From positions 2,356,001 to 2,420,000 of the forward strand of contig JAGYVD010000006.1 in assembly GCA_021209875.1 (NCBI GenBank): 64,000 nt of DNA, read 5' to 3'. Origin of the DNA: Rosellinia necatrix. Its lineage: Eukaryota > Ascomycota > Sordariomycetes > Xylariales > Xylariaceae. Each line of letters starts with the position of its first letter. Position 1 is the first letter of the stretch. The notes under the pieces are model-generated. The model was given only the letters and a program-made list of their open reading frames with translations, had not been told where the DNA came from and ran no database searches. The translations under genes and the position numbers were made by a program. Shown one piece after another: positions 1-14,287 of this stretch.

Positions 1-3000
1 ATAAACTAAAATAAATATGTTATTAAAAATAATAATAAATTATTATTTTTAAATTAATAATTAAAACAAAAATATAATTAAAACGTTAAAATTATTATTT
101 ATTATTATATTATATTTTTAAAACGTTATAAATAAATATTATTTTAATATTATAATATAACTTTAATAACGTTAAATTAATAGCAGTAAAAAAATCTAAA
201 TAAAATAATATTAAGTTTTAAGCTTTAAAGTTTTTATTAATTATAAAAATATTTTATAAATTAATTAATTTTAATTTTATTATTAATTATATTAAATAAA
301 TGCTAAAACAGCAATTTAATTTATAGCAGCTAATATAAAAATTTAATATAATATTAAATATAATTTAATTTAATTTTAAATAAGTAAAAAAATTTTTATG
401 TTTATATAAAAATATTATCTGTTTAAAAACTTTTATAAAAATAATTATAATAATAAACAGAACTATTTATTATATTAAAAAAATAAATAAGCTGGCATAT
501 AAGTTAAACTTTTTAAATATTAACGTATGCATTAAATTGTTTTAATAATATATTTATTTTTAGCGCTGCTAAAACTAAACTTTTTAATTAAAAAAAAAAA
601 CGCCTTAAGCATATTTATATTAAAAAATATAAACAATTTTATATTTTATAAAATTAAAACTATATTAGCTTCACAGATTAATAAAACTAATAAATATTTA
701 ATATTAAAATATTTTATTTAATAAAAAAATATAAAGCTTTATATAATAAATAATATTTTAAAACATTGCTTATATAAAACGCTGCTAAACTAATAAAAGC
801 TTTTATTAAAAAAAAGCCGGTTATTTTAAAAAAACTATATATTAAACGTGTTAAAAAAGCAAAACTTATAATAAAAGTAACAAAAAAAATATTAAGCAAA
901 AATTAGTAATAAATAAACATTATTTTAACTATTAATATATAAATATTATTACGTGTAACGCGATAAATATAACCGGCTTAATTATTTAAACTAAATAAAC
1001 TAAATATAACCGGCTTGTTTATTTAATATATTTTGTTTAATATATATAATTAATTGTTTACTCTGCTGCATAAAATAAAACATGCAAAGCTTTTTTATAT
1101 AAAGCTTTTATATATAAACTTTTTTATATAAAGCTTTTTTTAATATTTTATTTATATATATATCTTATTAATATTATATAATATATTTTATTATTATTTT
1201 TATACTTTATAATATATTTTTATTATAATTTTTATTATTTTTATATTATTTAATATAATTTTTATTTATTATTTATTATTTTTATTACTGTTTTAATATA
1301 TATTTTTAGTTAAAATAACATTTATAAAAACAATTTATTGTTTTATAGCCGACCATAACAAAATTATAGCTTTTAATAATAACTTAAACTATAACTAAAT
1401 TAATAAACTTATTTAAAAAAAAGTCTTAAAACTTATTTTTTATTACAGCGGTTAAATTAAAATAATAATTATAGCAGCTAATTTTTTTAAAACACTGTTT
1501 ATAAATATAATTAACAAGTATATTATAAGTTAATTATTAATAAAATAGTTGTTTAAACGTTTAAATTATTTATAGTTAATATAAAATTAAAAAAACGCAA
1601 CTATAAAAAAAATTAATTAATTTAAACTAACAACGTTTTATTAGTTACAAGCTTATTAATTTTTAAAATTATTAAAAATATGTTTTTAAATAATATTTAA
1701 TTTAAAATAATATTAATAACAACTATATTATTATTAATTTAGCTATTATAATATTATATCGTTAACTTTTAAATCTAAATTATATTTTAAAATTAAAAAC
1801 AGCTTAAAAAAATTATAAAGCAAAAACTAAAAATAATTATAATATTACTAAAAAATATTTTAATATTTCTGCTATAAAAAATATTAAAGCTTTATAAATT
1901 TTTAGCAGTATTAAATATAATTTTAAAACTTTTTTAATTAAATTAAGCTTTTGTTAGTTTAAACAGAACTTAAATAGCTAACAGTTTTAAAAGCTTTTTA
2001 ATTAATATTTTTTTTTTAAACAAATTATTTTTTTAAACAATATAAACTTATTAAAAATACTGTTGTTATTTTTATAATAGCAGCTGATAATAATAATAAA
2101 AAAAAGCATTAAATCGGTAAAAACATATAATATAAAGCTATTATTTTTAGTATAGTTATTTATAATCTAGTTATAACTAGTCCTGTTATTAATTCTATAG
2201 CTATTTAAAAAGCTGTTAATATTATAAATATTTTAATAAATAATAACGCCGTAGTTATAAACATTTAAAGCAAAAAAATCGATATTAAACGCTAAACTAT
2301 ACAAGCATATAAGCAGAAATATTAACGTAATTTTAATACTGCGCCGGTAATATTGTTTATATTAACTAAAACAATTAATTTAACAAGCGATTAAAAAATC
2401 GCTAGTAATATAAACAATAACGTTAACTAAAATAATATTAATATTTATTATTAAGCAATATAAACTACGTTTAAACAACTTTAAATTATATAGCTAACGT
2501 TTAAACAAGTTTAACTTTTATAAATCTAGCGATTAAAGCTTTATAAAACGTTAACTAGTATTATAAATTTTGCGTTATAATAATATTAAACATTATTTAA
2601 TACTAAAAAAATTTATAAATATATTTTTAACAACGTTATATATAAAAGCTAATATAATATTATGTTTTAATAAGCAAAAACTAATAATAATTAAAAATTA
2701 GCTATTATTATTAATATAACAGCAGATATTTAATATAAAATTATAAAATAATTATATAATTATTTTTAAAACTTAAAAAATAACGTAGCAGCGCTTATTT
2801 TTTGCTTTTATTACAAAAAAACCTTTTATATTAAAAATAGTTCGATAATATATTATAAAAGCTTTATAAATTTAATTATTTTATTTAATCAGACTATTTT
2901 TATAAATAAAATTAATAAAATTAAAAGCTTGCTTAATAATAAACTTAAAAAACTTTTAAACGTAATAATTAAAGCTATTTAATTATTAATAACTAAAATT

Positions 3001-6000
3001 TTTATTTTGCACGCTTAAATTAAAAAATTAAAAAAAAAAATACAAGATTATAACCGTACAGCGTTAAATGTTTTTTTAAAGTTAAAAATTATTAATTATA
3101 AAATTAATAAAGCTATATAAGCTAAATATAAAAGTTTTTTAATAACTTTTATATTGCTAGCTATATAACTAATTATAACAACGTTTATAATACTAATAAT
3201 TTTTATAATTATAACAATGTTTGCGATGTTAGCAATTTTTATAATTATATTAGTTAAAAAGCTGGCAAAAAAAACCTTTTTAAATACTGTATTAATTGCA
3301 ACGCTTGTTTAACTAATAAAAACGTTAATAAAAAAAATTTTTACAGTTAAAAAATCTTAGTTATATAAAAGAATTACATATAAACAAATTATTATTAATA
3401 TAAGCTCAGACTTAAAAAAATCGCTATTAAAAGCAGCAAATAAACGCTGTTATATTTAGCAAATATTATTAAGCATAGCTTAGCTTTTTAAAACATTAAA
3501 ACATAAAGTTTAAAAAAGCTGGTTAGCTTTTAAATAATTAATTATTTTTATAAACTATTTTTTTTTTAATAATAAAGCTTTTATTAATTGTTTTATATAT
3601 TAATATTTTTTAACAATATTTGTTTTATTGTTTTTTTAAGTTGTTTTTTTATTTTTTTTAATACTTTTGTTATTATATATTTTTATACTAATATTTTATA
3701 ACAATAATATCGGCTTTTTATTTTTAATAACAATATAAAAATTTATTACTTTTATTTTTTATTTGTATTAATAAAATAAGTTGAAACTTATAAACTATAA
3801 ACGCTATTATTAGTTATAAATTATAAATATATTAAACTTTTTTTATATTTTTATTTTTTATTTTTTATGTTTTACTATTAATAAATTAAGCTTAAACTTA
3901 TAAATTAAAAACACTGTTATTATTTACAAGTTTTTATTAACAACTATTATTAAGCTATAAATATTTTTAAAAAGCATAAAAATTTTTTTATTTTAATTAT
4001 TTTTTTAGCTGTTATAAATTAACGAAGTTGTTAATACTTTTATATTAAAAGCAATTATAAAGCTATTTTAACAAATAACTTTTTAAAAAAAGCTATTTTA
4101 TCGGACGCTTTTTTTAAAAAAGCTTTTTTTTAAAAAGTTTTTCTTAATAAAGCCTTTTTTCCAGAAAGCTTTTAAAAATAACTATATATTAGTTAAACTA
4201 GGAGATAAATAATAAATTAATCTTTATCTCTTTCTAACTATTTAATGCCTACTAAAAATATTATTTTATTAATAATATTATATAAACTTATTATTAAATA
4301 TTTTATATATATATATTTCTGCTGCTTTTATTATGTTATAACTGTTTTAAATTATATATATAATTTTTATTTTTATTTAATATAATTTTATATATTAACT
4401 TTTAAAATAATATTTTTAATATTAATAGCTCGACTTATTTTTAATAATATTTAATTTTTACAATATATTATTTATATTATTAGCTATTAGTTTATATATT
4501 AATTAATATTCTAATTAGTTAAAAGCTTATTTTTAGTTTTTATTATTATTTATTTTATATGCGCAAAATTGTTTTTTGATTTTATTTTTAATAACTATAT
4601 TATTAATAAGTTTTGTTTTTTTAAACGTTTAATAGCCTAAAGATTTTTATTATTAAAAAACCGTTGTTTTATAATAAAAAGTAGTAATAATTTTAAAAAT
4701 AAACTTTAATTATTAAAAATAATAGCTAATATTATAAATAACAACTATAAATATTTAATATTTATACTTGTTTAAAAAAATAATATTTTTAAAACTTCGT
4801 GCAGCAATATATTTAAACAGGCTAATAATACTAGATTTATATATATAAATACTAAAATAAAATTTATTATTAATAATAATATAGCAAAAATATTATAGAG
4901 TAAATATTATAAAAAAAATGTTTTTTTATTGTTTAAATAAATATAAATAACTTTAAATAAATAAAAGTTTAACCTGTTTATTATTTAATATAGTTATAAT
5001 ATAAATTAATATAATAAAATTTTTATAATAAATAATTTTATTTTTAAATTATTATATTATATATATTAAATTTAATTTAATTTATTTATTATTTGCTGCT
5101 GCTTATAATAATTAATAGCAAATTATTTATTTTTATTTAAAAAAACTTAAAAACTTATGAACAATTATAACAGATTATTACTTATATTTTTCTGCTTTTT
5201 AATTATATTATTTTTAATTTTCTAGTTATAAACTTTAATATTATATTATAGTAAAACAAAATTAATATTTTTATAACTTTTAATATTAAACGTTTGCGAT
5301 CAGTTTTTTATAATATTAAATATTATTAATAATTTTAATAACGTTTTTAATAGCTTGTTTATTATATAATTTTAATTATTAGCACTTAATATATAAATAT
5401 TTTAATTTATTTAAAAAGCTAACTTTAATATTATATATATAATAAAATATAATATATATTAAAACGTAAAATAAAATATTAAAAACATTAAAAATAAAAA
5501 CAGAAGTTATAACCGGTGTTTTAAAAATTATATGTTATTATTACTTAACAGCGTTATTATATCTTGTTTTTTCAAAGCTATAAAAATAAATATATTAACC
5601 TGTTATCTTAATAAGTTTTAATTATATATTAATTATATATTAATTATAAATAATTAAAATTATTTATATTTTATAACAATATTATTTAATTTATGCTTAA
5701 ATTACGTTTAATTTATTATATAATATAATAAACAACTTTTATTTTATAACTTAGTTTTAATCTATTGTTTTAAACTATTAGCTAATATTTTATTTATAAC
5801 TAAAAGCTTTTATTATTTTTTATATTAAAATTTTAATCGAAAAAATACTAGTAATATAAATATTAAATTTATAAATCGGCGTTATTTATAATATATAAAC
5901 AATATCTAGTTTAAGTTTATATTTTTAAAATATTATAATATATTTTATTAATACTAAATAAAAATTTTGCTATTTATTAATTAATATATAAAACGTTTAA

Positions 6001-8290
6001 TTTAAAACTGCGGCTATAAATATATAAAATATTTATTTTTATTTTTATAAATATAATTTATATACTGCTGTAAAAGTATTTATAGCAAACAATAAGTCTA
6101 GTTTAAATATGTTTTTTTTTAAAAACGTTTTTAATAAAAATAATACTATATTATTTTGCCGCGTTAATATTAGCTATTTTTTATATTTTTTTTATATTAT
6201 TTAGCTAATAATTAGCGTTTTTTTTATTTTGTTAAATATTAAATATTTTGTTTAAAACGCTAAAAAAATATAAGCAGACTTATATATAAATAAACGTTTT
6301 AAAATTAATTATAAGCTATATATAATTAATAATATTATTTAAACAATATATATTATATTAATATTTTATTTTTAATTATTTTATATATTAATTTTGAATT
6401 TTTATTAGCTGTTATAATTAATAACTTATATTAATACTAGTATTAAACGTTAAAAGCGATTTTAAGCAGTATAATAAGCTTTAATTAAAACTAGTATTTT
6501 TATAAACTAACAGCTATTAAAACTAATATAAAATATTAAAACTTATTAAAACTTAATTTTAATTATATTTATTTAAATATAATATTTATATTTAGTAATT
6601 ATTATATATATTATTAAAATTGCTATTTATAAAATATGTTTATTATATTTTTAAATATTTAAACTTATATAAAATATTTTATTAAAATCGGCGTTATTTT
6701 TTTAACTAATTAATAAGTTTAGCTTTAGTTATAAAAACTAAATTAATTATATATTTAATAGCTTTTAATTTATTTTTAAATATTTTAATAATTATAAAAA
6801 CAGATTATTTTTAAAATAAAGTTTAGTTTATTTTTAAAAATAAGTCCAGCTTATTATTATTAACTATTATTTTTAATTTTAATTTTATAAAATTAAATAA
6901 ATATACTTAAAAATATTTAAATATAATTTAAACTTTTTATAATTTATATTATTATTATATTTATTTTTAACAGATTTAATATTATAATTAACAGTTTATT
7001 TAATAGCTAGTAAAAATATGTAAATTAAAACTAGTTTAATAAAAATAGAAAAAAAAACAGTAGTATATTTAAAATAAACATATAAAAATTATTAAAAAAA
7101 TATAATTATTATATTTTTATAATAGCATTAATATAAGCAAATATAAATAAAATAATTTTTTAATATAATTAAGTTTTAATAAAGTTTATATATATTTTAT
7201 AATTTTTATAATATTTATATTAATTTTTAATAAAATAATAAATTTTTAAACAAGTTTTATTAAACTATAAATAAATTATTAATTAGTTTTTTAATATATA
7301 TAAATTATATAAAATTAAATTTAAATTAATTAATACTAAAATTAATATATAAATTATTAATTTAATTAAAATATTATATTTTTTAGTTTATTATAAAGCT
7401 AAAATATTTTAGCTTAGCTGTTTTTATATAAAATATTTTATATATTTAAATAAAAACTGTTAGTTTAAAACACGTTTAAAATTATATTTAATTTATTTAT
7501 AATTTTAATTATTAAAAATTAAGTTTTAATATTTTTAAACTTTATTAATTATTTTATTATTTTTTAAATTTTAATAAATATTAAAAATAATATATTATAT
7601 AATAATAACGCTGTCGAAAAAAAATATATAGTTTTTAATCAGGCCTGCAATATTTTTAATTTTTAATATTATTTATATTATAATAAAACTATTAAATAAA
7701 ACAGTTAAATATATTAATTAAATGAAAATAATAAAATAAAAAATTAAATTTAAATTTTTAAATAATATTAAAAAAATATTAAAGTTTTTATTAATTTTAT
7801 AATTTAATTTAATAATAAAACTAATGTTTTTAAATATTATATTAAAAAAAGCTTAAATATTAATTTAACTTTTAATTTTAAATCAGCAGTTTTAATAAAA
7901 ATTGTTTATATAGCAGCAGGCCGTTAAACAATATAGTTTTTTAAATTTAATATTAATTAATATAATAATATAATTATAATAATAATTATATAATTATTAT
8001 AATAGTTTAAAACAATATTTTTATATTAAATTAATTAAATTTATTTTAAATAATATATATATATTTATTTATAATTAATATAATAATTAATATATATATT
8101 AATATATATATTTAATTTATTTATATAATTATAATATATATTAAGCTTCTTATATTTATAAATTTTTAAAAATTTATAATTTTATTATTAAGCTTTTATA
8201 AGTTCTAAGCTTTTATAAACTTTTGTAAGCTTTTATAAGCTTTAAGCTTTTATAAGCTCTTATAAGCTTTAAACTTTGCTAAAAGCCTAG
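1..8290. repeat. AT-saturated RIP-mutated repeat block (left)
   Basis: This stretch is almost pure A/T on both strands. The few C and G bases sit mostly in GpC (AGCT, TAGC, AAGC) and CpG (ACGT) contexts, which is what remains after RIP converts CpA to TpA on both strands. There is no credible open frame. It is most likely one or more retrotransposons too mutated to read. The left end lies outside the window, so no matching LTR could be sought there. I saw no clear internal boundaries; the less AT-rich patch near 4195-4250 may be an old LTR edge, but I cannot support that. Confidence 0.85.
8150..8275. repeat. Short palindromic AAGCTTTTATAAGC-type repeats
   Basis: At least five imperfect copies of a self-complementary unit close to AAGCTTTTATAAGCTT lie here at the inner edge of the AT block. 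They could be old LTR U3 repeats or RIP-converged sequence. No function is assigned. Confidence 0.5.
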
Positions 8291-8511
8291 CCTATGCTAA
8301 AATAGGCCTTTAAAGCCCATTTAGGCCGTGGGTTCTTGGCAATTAGGCTGGGCCCGACAACCCTAGCAATAACCAATAAATACTCTAGATATATTTGATT
8401 ACAGGCATATTATGTCGCTCATTAAGCTAGCACACAGTTATTCTCTGATGTATCTCTCGTAAAGAATAAACTCTGCTACCAGGTCGTCTTCTGGTTCGTG
8501 GGCTCACAACA
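8276..8511 (+). repeat. Possible LTR remnant at the right edge of the AT block
   Basis: Base composition changes abruptly here from saturated A/T to normal. The segment holds a TATA-like AATAAATACTC near 8375 and ends near 8511 in ACAACA, which looks like the CA end of an LTR. It is followed by AAAAGATTGGGGGCC, which could be a purine tract or a primer site. A second possible LTR start (TGTCAGGATAACA) follows near 8537. Without a partner copy in the window the LTR call is a guess. Confidence 0.3.
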
Positions 8512-10325
8512 AATCACAAAAGATTGGGGGCCAATTGTCAGGATAACAGGGGTATTGTCGAATTTGAAGATAAGGGTCATTTTGGCGGGAGCAGCCTGCT
8601 CTCAGCCTACTCTCAGTCAAACCCCGACAACTAATCTGCTAAGACGAGCAGGTTGTATCTAACGCGTAAATTAGGCAAACTTTTCTGTTGACCAATATTC
8701 CGAGAATTTATCCTAAATCATTATACCCCAATTGATAAACCCCTACTCTAAAGTTGATTAAATTGTCTTGCAGCTTAAGCTCAAGCTTGAAACTTTCGTC
8801 TACGTCTCTCCTCATTTTCTATTGAAAGGGTGTAGTTTGTCATGGCTGATCATCGAATAGTGTCGCTGTTCAACTTAGCAGCCTTACTGGAGAGTTAATA
8901 GGAGCCTCGGAATAGGTTATCTTTAGTTGTATGGAAAGATATGGAAATGGATGGTCCATTTCGACTTTGATATTTCGACTTACCTATACAGCACATCTCT
9001 GTTATGTCCTTCTACATGGCCTTTGTCCTTTTTGGCGTACACAGTATGCCCAACTCCGATGTCGGTTCGCAAAGCCACTAACCAAGAGTCTTCCACGGCA
9101 ACTCTTGAAATTCCACCTGCACAGTGGCTGCTGTTAGGCCACAGTTCCATTGCACACCCATAGTTTTTCGATATTATAGTCTGCAAACATTTAATCTTTA
9201 TATATCCTCGATTTAGATGTCGTAATTTCTGCGAAGGGTTAATGATGCTTATGCGTAGGTGTATCAAACTGTCTGAAACACTTACGCTGTAAGCAAGCCG
9301 GTAGTATAATTTCGCGCCCTCAAATTCAAGTACTATTGATACCGGCAACGATCGACGAAGGGAAGAGATGATGCGTACTGTTGTGAAAGTGACATTATGC
9401 CATATCCTAGGCGAACCCAGCCGAGCTACCTGCCAGTAGCGGTCACTCGTGGGAATATGGAAATGAGAGCCCACTACTGACCATATCATCATAGATGACG
9501 GGTATCCCAGACGTAGCGAGACACCGATCACACCCCCTTTATCTCCTCTCCGACGCCAGACGCGAAGTCAAGCAGCCAGTGAGAAAATGGTGGTGACATG
9601 CACCGTGTCTTCAAAGCCACGAGGCCAATTCTCTCGATGGCCTCAAGAGATTGTATCAATCTTTTCTCTCTTTGAAGACCGATTATCCTATAGCGAGTTA
9701 GCAACTTGATTCCACCATTTTGCTCCGTGTCGGGTGGGTAAGTTCTGGGCCCCGAGGCCCAAACTGATACGATTTGGTCAGTATATCACAAAGGGATTAT
9801 GAGCGGAGGCATCAAAGGTAGTAAAGAGCTGCTAGAAGGCCCGATCGTATTTTTGCCCCTGCCGCTTGGCTATGGATCTGCACTAGCTGAAGTCCATCTG
9901 AAAAATGGCGAGGGGTAAAGAGAAATCGAGACGGCGGCTAGTAGTGACATGATAACGTCGAGTCGCATCCCCGCCCCGCTATACTACACGTCGCATAAGC
10001 CAGGCATAAAGTCATGGAGAGGGAAGACAACAGAAATGGGTATCTCGATATGCGACAATCGGAAAAAAACGCCTGGATCCGTGATTGGTTCGTCCTTGAT
10101 ATCCGTTTTAACCTCTATTCAAACATCCTCCGGTTCTCCGTTTGCCGTTTCCCTTCCTCCACCAACGCCTACCATCCTCTCGTGGCGATATGTCGCCGTG
10201 TTCTGCACTCGACAGAACCAAAGTGTCGTGTCCACTGGATATCTGCAATATTACGAGACGGTCTCCCCAAAGGAAAAGCCTTTGATAACACTTGCTCGAA
10301 CGGAATCCGGGGTTGAGATTCCAAA
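8512..10325. other. Intergenic stretch, no supported gene
   Basis: Composition is normal, with no gene I can support. An open frame on the minus strand at 8980-9531 (183 codons, beginning with GTG rather than ATG) has no motif I recognise and no convincing splice partners; it may be a decayed exon. The part next to 10326 would be the 3' untranslated region of the poly(A) polymerase gene. Confidence 0.5.
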
Positions 10326-13113
10326 TTACCATTGGTTGTAATCGGCGGCATTTGCCCTTGCTGGCGTTTCATACTGCGGTAGACCTTCACGATCCATTTT
10401 TTGCAACCAGTTCCGTTGATCTTGGAAGTGTGAATAATTACCGCCAAATAATGGGTACAGTAGAGTATTCGTGGGATGCCCTAAAGAGGTGGGAACACTC
10501 TTTTGGGCAAGTTGTCTCATAGTCTTCTGCAGCGTGTCATATGCATTAGCGAAGCAGTTTTTGACTTGCGCATAGTTTGAGGAGCCACCTGAAATATCAT
10601 TCTCAGGATTATTTGGGTCAATAATGGACAATCGGTCCAGGTTGCGATACACAAGCGTGCTAGCCCTGGCCTATTTTCCCATATTAGCAGGACACCCATA
10701 ATGCTTCCACCGATACACATACCTTGTTAATGGTCCCAGGTGGGTCCATCCGGATGGCGACCTTCTCATAGTAAAACTTATTTCCGTAGTAGTCGAGGAA
10801 TTCCATGAGTAATTGGCCGAGGTGTTCATCCCCCATCGAACGGCTCTGAACTTCAGGCATCATCTGTAGCAGATGGACTACCATGCATATGACAGAGAAT
10901 CCTCCGATGCCGCCGCTGACCGGCTCATTGAGGGCGCGCATAAGCAAGAACTGCTTAATGACAGCGACTAGAGGAGGCATGGCAGGGTATTGATCCCGCC
11001 ACTTACGAAAGGTGTCGACGGCCCTATACCCATCCATCTTCTCGAAGGAGATATCCACCTTTAGGCCGGTATAGTCATCAGTGTATTTCAGAAGCGGCAC
11101 TTTTGCCTTAGTAATCGGCTCAACCATGTTGCGAAAAGCGACCTTATGGATCTCGAGGTGAGACCTCAGCTGAAAGAGACACTTCTTCCGGTCGTACAGG
11201 GGATGGCCTCCATTGATGAACGACTGGGAGCAGACAGCAATATCCATATCGGCAGTAGGCAAGTAAAGGCCCGACATAAAAGAGCCGAAAGGCAAGATCT
11301 TTGCATCCCGCCATTTCTTCCGTATCAAGGCTTCGAGATTGGACACCAGCTCTCGGCGGACTCTTTCCTCGAAGTCGCGCGGGCGAACATAGTCATAGAA
11401 GTCCCGTATCTCGAAGTGCAGACTAGGGTCGTCAGCATGGCAAGGGCAGATAAGTGAAAGAAGTATGACTCACCGAGTGCCCATGTTAGGAACGCCGGAG
11501 TGATCATCAACGGCCCAAGGGCAAGGGTCTTGGCCCGACACAGGTTTCCAAATGAGCGAGACTACGCCCCCGGATGGCATTCTGTTAACCTTTTTCAGCG
11601 GGGCGTGCGGGGGCTTGGCAGGTAGCTTGATTTCATCGTCAATTGTTCTTTTACGATTGCCCAGGGAAGCAGATGGGGCGAGGTCTGCAGGTGCAGGTGC
11701 GGCGTTGTTGCTTGAGTTGGCGTTACTTGAGTTGGCGTTGCTTGAGTGGGCGTTGCTTGAGTGGGCGTTGCTTGAGTTAGCGGAGCCGAGGGGGGCAAGT
11801 GGCCAGGATTGCGTGGTTTGCGCCTTCTGCGAGGGTAGTGGGGCGTGGTAGGATGCAGATGCAGAGGCAGAAGCAGAGGCAGAGGTTGGTGGCTTGGGCG
11901 GCAGAGATGAGGACGAGGGATATGATCTCGCTAACAGCGCGTCGGGAAGGCGGGAGGGCGCGCTGGGCTGTACAGTTTCCGCTACACGGTCCTGCGCATT
12001 TGCCGTACTATCGTCATCCGAGAAGTCACAGGATATAAAATCAGCCGCTTCACTCGATACGGCTGGCTTCTGAGCCTCTGCCTGGACACGGGCCTTCCGA
12101 ATGAGCTGCACGACGTCCTTCTTGCGAGTAGATTCGGGAGGCGGGAGGGCAGTATAAGGATCCGGGTTCGACCATTTTTTAGGCGCGTCCTGTACAGCAG
12201 CGGCAGCGGAAAGGTCGGTACGCTGACGCTTCGCGGGCCGGTCTGCCGCATTGGAATCCGAGTCCCCATTGTCTGAAATGTCCATGTCAACCTCATCACT
12301 ATCGGACAGTTCGTCCACATCCCTGTACGTGGCGCGGACAGCGGTGTTGCCCAGCATCAGCTCAGACTCATCATCGAATCGTTTAGATAACAAAAGACGA
12401 TCGGCTGCCTTTTCCTTCTCGCGGCGCTGATACGGACCCGTCCGACGCGGCTGAGCGGGCCGAGGGCCACGCATCCGGCGCGACCCATCATTACGATTGG
12501 CATAGCTGTCGGGGGCGCGGCGATTGTCATGGCTGCGACTGGCAAGGGTTAGCTGGCGATACGGTTGGAAATTGAGGAGAGAAGAGACATGCAGTGGATA
12601 AGGCTGTTGGCGGTACGAGTTGATGTCACCTGGTGCCTCTTGACGAAAGGTGAACTCGCCACGGGGTGGTCGATAGTCATCGCGAGAGTCCCAGGAATCG
12701 CGGCGATCTCGGGAATCCCGATAGTCTCGGGAGTCCTGGTAGGGCCCACGGGGTTGGCGCAGATCGGAGAAAGGACCACGGAATCGATGGTCATCGGGTC
12801 GATCTCGTGGGTAGTAGCTGTCGCGGTTGTCGTCACGACCATCACGCCCATCACGGGTATCACGGGCATCACGGGCATCACGGGCATCACGGGCATCACG
12901 CCCATCGCGGCCATCGCGCCTGTTGTCGCGTCTATCCCATTGCTGGCGACTGTGGGATGAACTTTGCGATGGCAGCGGCGGAGGGGGAAGGAGGCTCGTC
13001 GGCAGCGGAGGCGGCGGGTAGGCGTTGTATTGGCCGTACCCAGGGCCAGGCGGCGGTTGGGGATGTGGCGGAGGACCCGACGATGACGATGTGTACGGAG
13101 TATTGCGATACAT
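10326..13113 (-). CDS. Trf4/Cid14-type non-canonical poly(A) polymerase (TRAMP)
   Basis: This is probably the catalytic subunit of the TRAMP complex, which adds short oligo(A) tails to aberrant nuclear RNAs for exosome decay. Three exons are inferred: 13113-11474, 11422-10723 and 10670-10326, with GT-AG introns of 51 and 52 nt. They join in phase to give about 894 residues. The first ~545 residues are low-complexity, rich in Pro, Arg-Asp and Ser-Asn repeats. The nucleotidyltransferase core follows: a DFYDYV segment near 553, then GSF at ~593-595 with DMD at 605-607, and a third Asp in KVDIS near 670. A PAP-associated segment with GGIGGFS and the NPENDISGGS element comes next. The ATG at 13113 was chosen because the frame upstream of it has only a TTG. 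The long disordered N-terminus is the unusual feature. Confidence 0.9.
12838..12918. repeat. 9-bp coding minisatellite in the poly(A) polymerase gene
   Basis: About nine near-perfect copies of a 9-bp unit (ATCACGGGC on the plus strand) encode an Arg-Asp-Ala/Gly repeat in the disordered N-terminus. The unit length keeps frame, so copy number can vary without frameshift. Confidence 0.85.
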
Positions 13114-14287
13114 CTTGTCACACTCGCACAATGCGGCTCACTGCAGATGGTCGCGTGTCGGGGGGCAGGCAGGGAGGACGAGGCTGGAGGCGTCTGGACT
13201 GCTGAACTGGTTATTTGTGCGGCCCGTCGTGCAATCGGTCTGAGATGAGATGTCGGTATGCGAGATTCTAGGTTTGAGTGGAAATGCGCGCGCCGGCTGG
13301 ATGCGGTCACGGCAAAATCCCCATCCACCAATGCCCCTGCCAGAGCCCGAACTAATCCCAATGAGGAAACCCGCACCCGACGAATGCCACTGCGCAGAGC
13401 GCGAGACGATAAGATAAGATCATCTCTCATTGTTGCACCAGGGGGACTTAGGGGGACTTACTGGTACCTAATTAGGTAAATCAGAGGTAAATTAGCCTTC
13501 GCCAATGTCTCACTCAATTAACACTTTGATAGGTTCCCCCTTATACCTTATACTACTATCAATAAGTTATGGTCTTTTGTGAATAGGCGCCTATGACCTT
13601 GATCTCTCGGTGACCTTCCTCGTTCTCGATCAGGACGGTCAGAAATCACAACAATGCCATCAATAGTATAACCCAAAACGGCCCCTCTGCTGCATGATAC
13701 CTCAGAAGTGTAGCCACTTTCCTTGTTGAAACACACACTAGGTGCATGTCTAGACTAGTTGCTGTCTTTCAAGGCACTGTCTCTAGGCTTTCCATCCACC
13801 ACTTGCCTATACTCTTTCATAATTGCGTGTTAACAAGCTCGGTACATCACCACCACCACTCCTCTTACTCTCACTGCTACTATTATCCTAATAGTGATTT
13901 GACATATGTGGGTGATCCTTCTTATTACTTCATCTGATTCTTATATAACACGCCCAATATACTACCCAAAATAGAATAGTATACATGTGAATCCCCAACT
14001 CCCTCCCTTATCGCACTATGTATAATCTGCTACGATCCGCTACGGTCGTCCCTCAACAGTGACCCATTTGGGCACCACACCTCCGAAGGTACCGTTGTCA
14101 TGATAAACCTGGGTGTGTTCCAAACCCCCGCTGGGCGTCTCAACCACAAAGTCAAAACGGTTGTCATACATAGCAATCGCTGCGATTGACAACGGCGACT
14201 GTTGAATGTCAGCAGACGTGCTGCCGCTGCTGCTGTCTGCTGGGCACCACTATAGCGTTTGAGCGTCAGCGATGCCATCAATCATTT
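13114..14287. other. Intergenic region upstream of the poly(A) polymerase
   Basis: This contains the 5' flank of the poly(A) polymerase gene (to the left) and the 3' flank of the lectin-like gene (to the right). Small open frames are present but none has family features. I see no repeat or RNA gene. Confidence 0.5.

Noticed and set aside
8980..9531. 183-codon minus-strand open frame as a gene
   Set aside because: It starts with GTG, has no recognised motif and no splice partners; kept only as a note in the intergenic entry.
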